From contig JAUDYN010000007.1 of NCBI GenBank assembly GCA_030407005.1, forward strand, positions 1,488,001 through 1,552,000: 64,000 bases of DNA, read 5' to 3'. The position numbers were made by a program, and so were the translations under genes. Source of the DNA: Desarmillaria ectypa (taxonomy: Eukaryota; Basidiomycota; Agaricomycetes; Agaricales; Physalacriaceae). A model generated the notes under the pieces. The model saw only the letters and a list, made by a program, of their open reading frames with translations, had not been told where the DNA came from and made no database searches. This document shows positions 1 through 10,730 of the stretch, in pieces; the first letter of the stretch is position 1, and each line of letters starts with the position of its first letter.

Positions 1-272
1 AGGTAGCGTCGCGTGGGTACGGAGGTCCACAATGTTAAGTCAGTGGCCCTGTCGTTTAGCTTTCTAGTTCATTATTTGTTCCTTTACATGTGTTGTATTA
101 TATTCGGCTTACCCGGCCATCAGCAGAAGAACGTGCAGCCAAGCTTCGAAACAGGCCCGAGTGAGCAGCTGTCTGTATCTATGCCGTAAGGGATTTTACT
201 GGTCCTGGGAAAGGGAAATCGACTGATCTGCGTCATCATGAGAGTGGGCCAACTCTGCTCAGAACACCCATC

Positions 273-2635
273 ATGCTCGAAGACAGCGACTCGCGAGAAG
301 GTGATAACGCCAGCATCGGACCCGCTATTCTATCGAAAGATGAGGCCTTACTAGCCCGTCTTGGGTACAAACAAGGTCGGAACGTCGCCGATAAATTTTT
401 AAGTAGCGCTGACACTTTCTATCAAGAGTTTCGTCGCAATTTTAGGCCTATAGAGGTGTTTGGTGTTGGGTTCAGTATTATTGGGCTTGTTCCTTCTCTC
501 GCGTAAGTCGTGCAGATGATCTGTACAGGAACCGATCGTTGAATTAGCCGCCAGATCGACATTCGTGTACGCCCTGCCCAATGGCGGGGCTGCCGCGTTG
601 GTTTGGGGGGCGAGTCTTTGCATATTCCACCGTATACACAAATCATCTTATTGGTCTTTTCATTAGTGGACAGCATGTGCAGTTCTCCTCATTATCATTG
701 GGCTTGCGATGGCCGAGCTAGGATCTGCCGCCCCGACGTCTGGCGGTCTGTATTACTGGACTTTTATGTTCTCTTCCCCCAAATGGCGCTGCTTCCTCGC
801 TTGGATAGTCGGATGTAAGTCCGCAGCACTTTGATATCATTTAATCCCGCCATAGTAACGGACGTCAAGATTCGAACAGTGTTGGGAACATCGCTTCTGT
901 CGCCAGCGTCGACTGGGGATGCGCCATTCAAATCATGGCGGCCGCTAGTATTGGTTCGGATTTGCGATTCACAGCGACAATCGGTCAAACTTAGTGAGTC
1001 CTTATGCTCGTTGCTCTAGAACCGCCCTGACCCGGTTTCTCGTTCCAGTGGCCTATTTGTGGCTTTACTAATATGTCATGGCACTATCTGCAGTTTTGAT
1101 CCCAAAATAATTGCACGCTTGCAAACTCCTTATATTATTGCTAATGTTCTGTAAGTATGGATCTTGTTTGGAGTCTTCTCTTCCTGGAATGCTGCCTGTA
1201 GTCTATGTTTCGCCTTGATTATCGGTCTGCCTGCGGCTACACCCAAAGAATTCATGAACACAGCAAGCTATGCCTTCGGGGACTTTGAAAACTGTGGGTT
1301 ATGACCATGTGCCTTCATTGCTACCGTTGATCTTGTCTTAGTTTATGGGTGGCCGAATGGTTACGCATTCATTCTTAGCTTCCTTTATCCATTGTGGAGT
1401 ATCGGTAGTTCGCATTACTCTTTAAACCCATATGTGATTGCTGAGGCTAGTCTGGTTGTCAGGTGCATTTGATTCGACCGTGCACATTAGTGAAGAGGCT
1501 ACCAATGCTAATGTAGCGATCCCCTTTGCCATTATATTGGCAGCTACTTCGAGCAGCATTCTCGGTTGGGGTGCGCAGTATATATGTCGGTATTCCTATG
1601 AGACTCAATCGTGTAACTTAGGTATCAATGTTGCAATTGCATTCTGCATGGGCACGGATGTCGCAGCCATTCTGGACAGTCCTGTTGGGCAGCCGATGGC
1701 AACAGTAAGCTTCTTTTTCAATTACCCGAGTGCTACACCCATTCATGGATTCGATAGATTCTTCTCAATTCGTTTGGAAAGAAAGGAGCGTTGGCACTGT
1801 GGTCTCTAATTATTTTACTCCAGTAAGTATAGAGTCTTGATCTTCTAACTCGAGTATTGACATGGCTGAAGATTCGCGATAGGAACAAGTATGGTATGTG
1901 CCCCCCCTTAATCGCTTCGGCCAAGGTGTTTAAGCAGGGCTCGTAGGTGACCGCTTGCTCTCGGCAAATATTCGCCTTCTCACGCGACGGTGGCCTTCCC
2001 TTCTCCCGCTGGCTCTATTACGTCCACCCACGCAGTCACACACCCGTCCACTGTGTATGGGCTGTTGTATTCATCTCCTTACTGTTGGGTCTTCTCGGGT
2101 TCGCAGGAAATGTCGCTATCGGCGCAATATTCTCCCTAGTTGTCACCGGTCAGTACATCGCATACTCAGTCCCCATTAGCGCCAGATTCCTTGGAGGTAA
2201 GAAGATCAAACCTGGTCCATTCAACCTTGGAAAGCTTGTAAGTGCTCCAGTTTGTATGCAATTATGAGTTCGATCACAGCTTTCCCTCAAGAGTCTTCCT
2301 GTGGCCGTTGTTGCGGTTGTTTGGATGATCTTCATGGTCGTCGTATTCCTGTTTCCTACGACGCCTAGCCCCACTGCCCAGGACATGAACTACACAGTTG
2401 TAGTCTTAGGTAAGTTAGCATTATTAAGTAACCTTCAACCACATTCTGAATCATCGTAGGTGGAACTCTCGTTCTTGCAACAATTTACTTCTATTTCCCT
2501 GTGTATGGAGGCGTCCATTGGTTCACGGGACCGGTAACCACGATCGATAGGCACGATCTACGTCCCGGCTCTGAATCCGAGTACACTGAGAAGAAGGAGA
2601 ATATGAGCGACGAGGGAAGTAAAGGGGTGGCGTAA
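273..2635 (+). CDS. APC-superfamily amino-acid/GABA permease
   Basis: A multi-pass plasma-membrane or vacuolar transporter of the fungal GABA/choline/amino-acid permease group. Exon 1 (273-502) begins at an ATG and gives a hydrophilic N-terminus with the family's KDEALLARLGYKQ stretch, then the first membrane segment (PIEVFGVGFSIIGLVPSLA). The diagnostic loop APTSGGLYYWT is read near 740-775, and ISEEATNANVAIPFA lies near 1490-1540. RDGGLPFSRWLYYVHP follows near 1990-2025, then several hydrophobic segments up to about 2540. The charged tail ends in a TAA at 2633-2635. Many short introns with GT/AG borders separate the pieces (for example from 503 and from about 816), so no long single frame exists. 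I see no certain inactivating change, but exon borders between 500 and 1450 are not fully resolved. The substrate cannot be told from sequence. Confidence 0.85.
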
Positions 2636-2791
2636 AAAATTCTGACGACTTATTTCTTATTTCAAAGCTTGTAACGAAAATGACAAACTATCAAGTACAC
2701 AAAACATTTTTGGAGTGCTACGGCCTGCTTCTTGACCTTTCCTTCCTTTATAGCTGCAGCCAACGTTGCGGCAAAACCCTACGACTTTGCA

Positions 2792-3634
2792 CTAGTTACC
2801 ACCATCCTTTTCGACTTTGCAAAGCATTTGTCCCTGCAGCAATGCGAACCATGCATCTTCGTGCTCTCCCCACTGGCGCCATACATCAGCAATACGAGTA
2901 ACCTCGTCCAACGAGGCGTACCCTCCCTCGGTGACCGTCTTTAAGAAAAGCGACTGCGTCGTACGGTCTGCCCACATGTTGCCCCACCAACCAGCTTCTT
3001 CGGCGGTTGCGTACAAATTAGTAGCGGTACTGAGTGAAATCTGATCTCTCTTAAAGCCAGCCTTTTTGGCCCAAAAATGAAGCCGTCGAGCAGCATCTGG
3101 TTCTCCCCCAGAAGCGCGTGCGATTACCATATAGATCTTGCGCCATTCCTCTAAACCCTCCAAATTCGGGAACCAAGTCATGGCAGACGTGTCGGCTTCC
3201 CTAACGGCGACAATCCCGCCATCTTTAGTTACCCTGCGCATCTCCTGCAAGGCCTTCACTTGATCAGTTGTGTGTTGAACGATCTGATGGGCATGCGCGA
3301 TATCGAAGGTATTATCTGGGAACGGCAGTTCAAGGATATTGCCTATTTGGAACGTAATGTTTGTTAAGCCCTGATGCTCAGCGTTCGTGCGAGCGTGCTC
3401 TAATACTTCTTCACTCATGTCCATTCCAGTGACATGGCCCTTGGGTGATAGTGCAGCAAAGCCAGCGGTGATAGTCCCAGGACCGCATCCAACGTCCAGG
3501 ATGTTCATATCCGGACGAATGGAAGGTAGAAGGTAAGCTGCACAAGCTTCGGCAGTACGCGACTTGTGCGAGCGCAGAACGGACTCATGATATCCGTGAG
3601 TTTTGTATGCAGCGGGCTTGGCTTCGTTGGACAT
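2792..3634 (-). CDS. Class I SAM-dependent methyltransferase (UbiE/Coq5-like fold)
   Basis: A single-exon 280-residue protein with a classical Rossmann-type methyltransferase fold. Motif I, ILDVGCGPGT, lies at residues 45-54; GMDMSEEVL (motif II acidic region) follows around residue 70; the PFPDNTFDIAHAHQIVQH segment (motifs III/IV) lies near 110-125; EMRRVTKDGGIVAVRE matches the post-motif strand. The ATG is at 3632-3634. It is convergent with the permease, with 156 bp between the stops. The family methylates small molecules or quinone precursors; the substrate here is unknown. A decayed second copy lies just upstream at 4330-5160, which indicates a past tandem duplication. Confidence 0.88.
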   Translation of the reverse strand: MSNEAKPAAYKTHGYHESVLRSHKSRTAEACAAYLLPSIRPDMNILDVGCGPGTITAGFAALSPKGHVTGMDMSEEVLEHARTNAEHQGLTNITFQIGNILELPFPDNTFDIAHAHQIVQHTTDQVKALQEMRRVTKDGGIVAVREADTSAMTWFPNLEGLEEWRKIYMVIARASGGEPDAARRLHFWAKKAGFKRDQISLSTATNLYATAEEAGWWGNMWADRTTQSLFLKTVTEGGYASLDEVTRIADVWRQWGEHEDAWFALLQGQMLCKVEKDGGN

Positions 3635-4329
3635 AGTGTACCGTGTGAGATAATGTGTCTCTCCGAAAGTGATTAGTATGTCGAGTCATGTCCTATTTTT
3701 AGACTCGGCAGCATCCAGTAGCGGCAGTTGCTGGTCCCCGATTTTTCAGTGGGCAGTATCTGAACTGTATCCATCTTGTTGACTTGAAGAATTAAATAAA
3801 AAATACACCTTGATCAGATGTAGAAAAGTACTTCGTGGGGCAAAAAGCTCACTCGGCGGCTGCACCGCCAGCTCGCATTTTGCACAATATAAATCTCAGA
3901 GTGATATATACTCTTCATTGGAACTGCTTGCCCCTGCATAAGTGCATTAGGTCTCGAACAAGAAAATATTACCTACTACGTACCGTACAGTGCCCCGACC
4001 AATAAGGAGATATCGGGATTGAAGTATGCTCAGCCACAGGCGGCATCGACACTGCCGTGAAGCCGTTGCATGCCGCATGCTTGCCAATCACTCCGCATTA
4101 ACCGGCCCCGAGTATAACCCCTGTCCAAGACAGTTTGGGCTCATGACAGTTACGCACCCTCTGTCGTTTCCTCATTCTTCGGAAAGAATCGGAAATTACC
4201 GCGGAATATGCGGACCATTCCTCCGCAAATTTAAATTACTGGAGGACAAGTAGCGGCCTGCTTCAGTATTCGACCGTCGATGGCCCAGGATCCTTGCAAA
4301 GCTACGTTCGAAGCACTGTCCGACTAGAA
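3635..4329. other. Intergenic region upstream of the methyltransferase
   Basis: No convincing gene. It holds the promoter side of the methyltransferase and the 3' side of the decayed duplicate. A short GC-rich inverted stretch (CGGCGGCTGCACCGCC) is visible near 3855-3870. Open frames here are short and match nothing I recognise. Confidence 0.5.
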
Positions 4330-5160
4330 CAAAATGACCTTTGGTTAGTACCTTTTGGACGCGGCAAAGCCTCGCCATGTAATATTGCATACCAAGCATC
4401 CTCATGTTCGCCCCACGTTCGCCATGTATCAGAGATACGAGTGATATCATGTCAAGATGCGAATTCCCTGCATTGTCGTTTCTGCAAAAGAAGATTTCAA
4501 GGCTCACTCTGCCCATCATGATAGTCCACTCCACCAAGCCACCTCAACAATACAATATAAGATCGTGCTGGTACTAAGGGAGAGCTGGTCTGTGCAGAAT
4601 GCAGCCTTCTTAGCCCATAAATGCAGCTGCCTCCCTGCTTTCCATTCTATGCCAAAAAATCTCGCTTCAGACATATACAGATCTTGACTGGTCGAGACCT
4701 TCGATGTCTGGGGATCACATAGTGGTGGATACATCTGACAAGTGAACAGCGATGATTCCACCGTTCTTTGTGACTCTATGCATCTCCTGGAGAGCTTTGG
4801 CAGGATCACTTATGTGCTGAATGATCCGATGGACGTGCACAATGTCGAAGGTGTTATCTTGAAAGGGATGCTACTGGATGCTACTGTCCACCTGGAAAGT
4901 AATGTTATCGAGGCCCCGCTGCTCCGCATGTATTCTAGCGTATCCATCACATCTTCTGTTATATCAAGCGCTACAACATGGCCTTGATATACCAGCGCTG
5001 TGAGGTCAGTAGTAATGGTCTCGGGTCCACACCCGGGCCCAACGTCTAAGATGCTTATATCTGGGCGAAGGGAAGGAAGAAGGCACGCTGCAGAATTTTG
5101 AGTCGTGTGAGACCAGTGGGTCTACAGAACAGAATCATGATAGTCATGCATAGCGTACAA
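4330..5160 (-). pseudogene. Decayed tandem copy of the neighbouring methyltransferase
   Basis: Reading the minus strand in shifting frames recovers the whole methyltransferase in order. HDYHDSVL is followed by a TAG stop (5122-5124), where the intact gene has HGYHESVLRSH. Then come LLPSLRPDISILDVG, NITFQV, RQLHLWAKKAAF near 4600-4640, and TWGEHEDAWYAILHGEAL near 4365-4425. The intact neighbour has LLPSIRPDMNILDVG, NITFQI, RRLHFWAKKAGF and QWGEHEDAWFALLQGQML at the matching places. In-frame stops and several frameshifts break it and motif I is disordered. It lies in the same orientation as the intact gene, about 0.7 kb upstream of its start, which fits a tandem duplication followed by loss. 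Confidence 0.82.
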
Positions 5161-5411
5161 GTGATTGGTGAGCTTAGAACTGGGAGTAGGAACCAGCTAG
5201 TGCATCAATGAAACAGAAACCGTGCATCCCATCTAGGTATTTTTTCAGCCTGAAGTGACCCGTTGTGCACTGATAAACCTCCTGTTGACTACTTGGAGTT
5301 GGTCGAGTTGGACAAACTTGAAGATAGCCCGCCGGCCCGCTCGCCGCCGTCGGGTGGCGGTGTGTGACGTCATTGCATCGCGTAATCATCCGCCGCTCAG
5401 TTTTTACCACT

Positions 5412-6012
5412 ATGGTCAATGTCAAGTGGAACAAAGAAAAGTGAAATCTACTTTCTATTCTGCTAATATTTCGCTTATTGCTTACTTGTATACCTTTCTT
5501 TATTCAGATTCTCTTTCAATGTTCCATTAGAGACGAGACTGGCCGATTTTAGGGAGATGGTCGCGGAAGAAACGCACTTGAATGCCTTCAAACTCATCTA
5601 CAAGGGCGCTATCATGAAGGATGACAAGGCGCCTCTCAGCACTTATCATTTGAAGCAATCTTCTTCTATCACGCTCCTTCCTCTCCATGATACCCTTCCG
5701 ACATCTTCTTCCATCCAGAATACGGAGCAGGCATCGCTGTCCAACATCCAGCAGGAACTAGCCTCAATCCGTCAGGGCCTTGTACCTTCTCTCAACATAT
5801 TTCTCGATGCACTGCCCCAAAAACAACCCTCTATGTTTGCCCTAGAGAAGGAACACGCCCGCCTAGGGGAACTCCTTCTGCAATCTCTTCTCCGGCTTGA
5901 CGCTATTTCTACCGATGGTGAATGGGAAGACGCGAGACGAGAAAGAAAGGCTGCAGTGAAAGAAGTGCAGGCCTTGCTTGATCGGCTTGACGACGCCTGG
6001 AGCGCTCGTTGA
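5412..6012 (+). CDS. BAG-domain co-chaperone with N-terminal ubiquitin-like domain
   Basis: Two exons: 5412-5440 and 5508-6012. The 67-bp intron runs 5441-5507, with GTGAAA donor, GCTAAT branch-like site and CAG acceptor. Splicing gives MVNVKWNKEKFSFNV followed by a ubiquitin-like fold with FKLIYKGAIMKDD, in which the Leu-Ile-Tyr-Lys-Gly strand matches ubiquitin-like domains of BAG proteins. The C-terminal half (from about 5730) is helical, with EWEDARRERKAAVKEVQALLDRLDDAW at the end, typical of the third BAG helix that binds the Hsp70 ATPase domain. Total length is about 177 residues, like small fungal BAG proteins. The expected role is nucleotide exchange on Hsp70. The upstream exon is needed; the in-frame ATG at 5557 would cut the ubiquitin-like domain. 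Confidence 0.83.
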
Positions 6013-7822
6013 CGTTGTTTCCATATCTATCTATACCCTCTCCATCGTGCTTAATCTCTTAGATTCTCTGCGCCCCCAATCCACAGTTTCGTTTCTTGCG
6101 TCTAACCCGACACCCTGGAATGTGGTTCGACCACGTACATGAAGACTATCTAACCTTTCGATCACCCATATCAGGAAAGTTCAACGCAATCATCACCTTA
6201 CCGTTCCTTGGAAGGGGCCCCGAATCCATGGGTTTATGCAAGGTTCATGTGACGGTTTGTGTTCTGACAGCCTGAGATCGAAAGTCCAGGGAGTTAACAT
6301 CAATGCCAAGCCAGATCTACAGCACACCGAAACAACGGAACGATAACGCCTACGTAGCATGAGGCCCATGGTTTTTCAAGAATATATCTCATTCTATGTA
6401 AATGCATTGAGATGGTCTTTGTTGGGTTAAGTTTCTCACAAGGACAAGAGTATCCCACAGCCAAGACTTTCCATCGAGCATCTAATAATGTAAGCCCTAA
6501 TCCAAGGAGGCGGTAATGGTTTACCTCTCTATAGTTGAATTTCAGACATAGCTGCAGATTTACAGTGCTGAAGACCGTGTACGTTGCTGGGCTCGTCTGC
6601 CCAATATCCGCTCGAAAAAATCAAGAAAATTATTAGGTGCCATACGGTCTGTGATGTCCAAACAACCAATCAGGCTCTGTCCTCCTTGTTCAATACATTT
6701 CGTGACTTGTCTCTGAGGCAAATTACAGGATCGACATCGCCTCGTTGTACGTACAACCAATCGGATTCTGGTGCTTACTGTTCAATTATTCAGGAAGTAT
6801 GCGATCCTGACACAAACATCATTTAGTACTTACCAGATGCGTCTTCCGTTGCCAGGAATTCAAATCTTCTTGGTTCTGATAGCTAACTTTCAAGCACTTG
6901 TGAAGGTCATGTGCGAGGGCGGAGACTTCGACACTGGCTAATGCTGACTTTTCAGATGTGGCGATATTGATTGGAAGACTACGTTCCTTACCTCCAATGA
7001 GTTCGATCACCAATCCTTACCGACGATCGCGTTAAGGTCTTCACCCTGGAACAGAAAGTTCAATTTTTTGACCCTGAAGGTGCCGGACGCAACGCCATAT
7101 TTTGCAGTACGCCTGCAACAACAAAAAGGTCACGTATGGTAGCACCAACTTGCCGATATTCCCGTGGGCCGAGTAGATTTTGCTTGGCTTTTCTCCGGAT
7201 CGGAGTCGAGGGGAGCGACGAAGTTCGTGAAATTATATCCCTTAGAGACTTGGATGGCCAACAGAAGTGGTCGTGTTTCTGATCATAACATCTAGGACAC
7301 GTCTCCTTCTCACTCTTTGGAAACTAATGAGCTGACTCAACAGTGAACACAATGTCCTAGTTTATAGCTTTGCTTTCCACGGATAGAGACAACATTCATC
7401 AGCATACGAGTGCTCACAATGACCCTCTCACACTAGTAAGATGTTTGGACTGTTCTGTTTTTGCCTGTGGTTCGGGTATCTAATTTTGACCAGATGGAGT
7501 TGCAGACCTCATGAACATGCTGTGCGCCAGGTCTTCATTCTCTTTGTCATACGAGTATTAATCAGGAGATTTCGTCTACAGATAGCCGTGCGGATCTCGT
7601 TCCTCCGCATAGCCGTATTAGGAACACTGCTCGATGTTGCCCTGATCGCTCTCAGTCTGAGTCTATTGCAATTCCACGATCTCGTATATGTCGCATATCA
7701 GAAGGACTGCAGCGAGCAGAGAACACCGCACTAGAAGATACTCAGTCAGCCCCAAACAGAGGCATTTTTATCTCTATTTGCCTCTCCTTTATTAGTCTTT
7801 ATTTTATTCGCGTTCAAGTACG
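6013..7822. other. Long intergenic region with weak minus-strand exon candidates
   Basis: No firm gene in about 1.8 kb. On the minus strand three stretches look mildly protein-like: about 7040-7110 (FRVKKLNFLFQGEDLNAIV, followed by a GTAAGG donor-like site), about 6845-6960 (Ala/Ser-rich, then HDLHKCLKVSYQNQEDLNSW) and about 6690-6780 (SDWLYVQRGDVDPVICLRD). I could not join them without a stop. They may be a broken gene. A hydrophobic 97-codon plus-strand frame at 7441-7734 starts with ATG but resembles nothing. Confidence 0.3.
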
Positions 7823-7831
7823 CATATAAAA
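7823..7831 (+). promoter_or_regulatory. TATA-like element of the laccase gene
   Basis: The run CATATAAAA lies about 45 bp before the laccase ATG. It is the only good TATA-like match in the immediate upstream region. This is a pattern call without any other support. Confidence 0.4.
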
Positions 7832-7874
7832 CCCTAGTGGGTTTCAACTTTTCCAAACCAGAACTCCCCTCGAG

Positions 7875-10447
7875 ATGTTCAGCTTCACTGCACCTTTCCT
7901 TCTCCTTCTCACTCACATCACCCTTGCACTTGCTGCCGACGTCAATATTAATTTTGACATCGCCAACAGTGTCGTTGCTCCCGATGGGTTTGACCGGGCT
8001 GGCGTCATTGTCAATGGCGTCTTCCCCGGCTCTCTCATCCAAGCACATAAGGACGATGTTCTCCACATCACCACCCAACAACTTTCTTACCGACCCCACT
8101 ATGAGGTACTGCGTCATCTCGTTTCCATAGGTCGCTACTAACACGGTTGTCTTACCCCGTGCTAGGCGCAGTTATTCAATTCATTGGCACGGTTTAGTAA
8201 GTACAGAAGATCGGGCTCAAAGGACTACAGCTGACAATCTATTTAGTTTCAAATGAGGACCTCTTCCGAGGACGGACGTGGGTGTCCTCTATCCTTCGCG
8301 CTCCTATCTTGAACTTCCAAATTTAGCTGCCTTCGTCAATCAGTGTCCCGTGGCTCCGGCGCATTCTTACACCTATGATAGTGAGAATATTGTCTCATGA
8401 ATCGTCTCACGATGGCTTCTCAATGATGACCTATGGTTATACAGTTCCGCTCAACGGGCAACCTGGGACCTTCTGGTACCACAGTCATTTCGCATCACAA
8501 TATGTGGACGGCCTTCGAGGGTAAGTAATCTTATCCTAATGGGCTTCGTCTGTAACTAACCACATGCAGGCCTCTGGTGATTTATGGTACGCTGTGCCCA
8601 GCTCAAAGCATCATTCATTCAGGTGCTCAAATAAAAATCCAGATCCTGATGACCCATACCTCGATATGTATGATGTTGACAATGCTGACACGGTAATTAC
8701 ACTCGCCGACTGGTATCATAACGTGAGTTACATCTCGTTCAACTCTTTTCCACCTCTTGAAGTTTTCCAGCCATCAGTCGGTCTCTCCGATACATACCTA
8801 CGGGTTAAACCGTTCCATGAGCCGGTGCATAGCTTCATTTCTTCTTTATATGTCACTACTTATCAGTAACATAGATCCCGGACAGCGGTCTCATTAACGG
8901 CAAGGGACGATACGTGGTATGTTTTCTAGGCAACAGCATAACATTTCACATAGATTGATTCTCCTATACAGGGGGGTCCCACCGTTGACTGGGCGCGCAT
9001 TAATGTTCAGCCTGGATTGCGCTATCGCTTCCGCATTATTAACATCTCCGGTTACTCAGGGTTTACCTTTTCCATTGAAGGTCACTCTCTTACGATAATT
9101 GAGGTCAGTTCTTCCTTGTGCTGGCGTTTGTGCTAGGTGACGACCGTTGCTTAAGGTTGATGGTATATACCATGAACCCTTGACCGTCGATTCCTTCGAT
9201 ATTTACGTCGGGCAGAGATACTCATTCATTGTCACCGCAGACCAACCGGTCGCCAATTATTGGATCAGCGCTCCCATGGAGCTGCAACATTCGTCTGATA
9301 ATGACGATCGTAAGCTTGGGTTCATTGCGCGTGCTGTCTTCTCATGAGCTATCTCGTACAGTGGACACTAACAACGTCTTCGCCGTTCTGCACTATGAAG
9401 GTGCCGACAATGGCGAACCAAAAACTGACATAGCTTTATTGAAAAAGGGTAACGTGTTAGAGGAGCATCTTCTGGTACCATTGAGAGACCCTGAGGTACC
9501 TGGTGGGAACAACCCAGCGGACAGGATCATTGATCTCCGCTTCACCCGCACAACGAACGATGCTACTGGTCACCTTGAGGTATATTACTGCTTTTGCGTT
9601 CAGGAAATCGCACATTGATATTAACTTTTCTAGTGGACCATCAATGACATCAGCTACAAATCTCCCGACCTCCCGACCTTGTTCAATATTATGATTAACG
9701 GATTCACTAAAGGTTCGATGCAGTCCTAACATCATTATACTCTTCAATTACTGAAGCCCCGCCAGAAAACCAATTCTCGGTCCCTGAACATACATTTGTT
9801 CTCGCTCCAAACGAAGTTATCGAACTTGTCATCCATGGTTCCGCCAATGGTTCGCTCATTGGCACATAATTCTTTCAGGCTTCTGACTCGAGCTTCTTGC
9901 TTTAGGTCACATCCAGTAAGCATATACTATCAACTTCGATTAGGTCACGGAAGTGAATATTCTTCAGCCCCTTCCATTTGCACGGCCACGTCTTCTCCAT
10001 CGTTCAAGGTCGCAATGGTCCTGCCAACTTCATCAACCCGCCCCAGCGAGGTCAGACTTTCTTTCCGCTTACTATCCACCATTCCTGATTCCTGATTTTG
10101 ATTTCTCTAGATGTCGTTGGTGTCGGAGGTACTGTATTGTATCTTTCACTCTACCTACCTTTCGATATTGACGCCCTTCCATTAGGATCCACCGTCATCA
10201 TTCGCTTCAGGGCCGACAATCCCGGACCGTGGTTCCTTCATTGCCACATTGGTGACACTGCCTTGCTACCCTATCTCACCAATGTACTCATAATGAAATT
10301 GTAGATTGGCACTTGGAAGCTGGTTTGGCCGTCGTCTTCGCCGAGGCCCCCGAGGAAGAGAAATCCGGTCCCAAATCCGAGATTATCAAGCAAGAGTGGG
10401 TGGACCTTTGCACCATCTACGCTGCTCTCCCTCCCGAACTTCAGTAG
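7875..10447 (+). CDS. Laccase-type multicopper oxidase, with a +1 frameshift in exon 1
   Basis: A secreted blue multicopper oxidase that would oxidise phenols with reduction of O2. A signal peptide ([20 protein letters not shown]) is followed by the cupredoxin domains. All four copper-ligand motifs are readable across many short introns: SIHWHGL at about 8176-8196, [19 protein letters not shown] at about 8467-8520, [13 protein letters not shown] at about 9970-10010, and [17 protein letters not shown] near 10230-10330. The last motif places Leu in the type-1 axial position. It ends with TAG at 10445-10447. The oddity is an extra C in CCC at 8074-8076. The frame before it gives [14 protein letters not shown], while the frame after it gives [10 protein letters not shown] and is the one that splices (8106-8165 intron) into [11 protein letters not shown]. 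As written, the protein is cut off before the first copper site, so this is a pseudogene, a recent mutation or an assembly error. Confidence 0.88.
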
Positions 10448-10730
10448 ATTACTCATTCTAACTGCGGACATTTTCTTTTTTGCTTGTTCTTTATCGATCT
10501 ACTAATGTAGATCATTCGTTTCTTGGTGCCTGATGATCTTGATCGTTTTTGTCGTAGGTTTTAATCTTCATAAGGAAAGCCCGAAGATGTATCTAGCCAA
10601 TGCGATATTTTATTTATTGTTACAAATTCAAGTTTACACTGAGCTATCGTAAGTTTAATTCAAGATGGGAAAAGGTAGTAATATGAACACTAAATCTACG
10701 ATAATTGAACAAATATGATATGGTTTAAAG

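Noticed and set aside
6819..7110. Minus-strand segments considered as the N-terminus of a Crinkler-type effector
   Set aside because: LNFLFQGEDLN is only loosely similar to such heads, and the following segments do not keep the expected pattern or frame.
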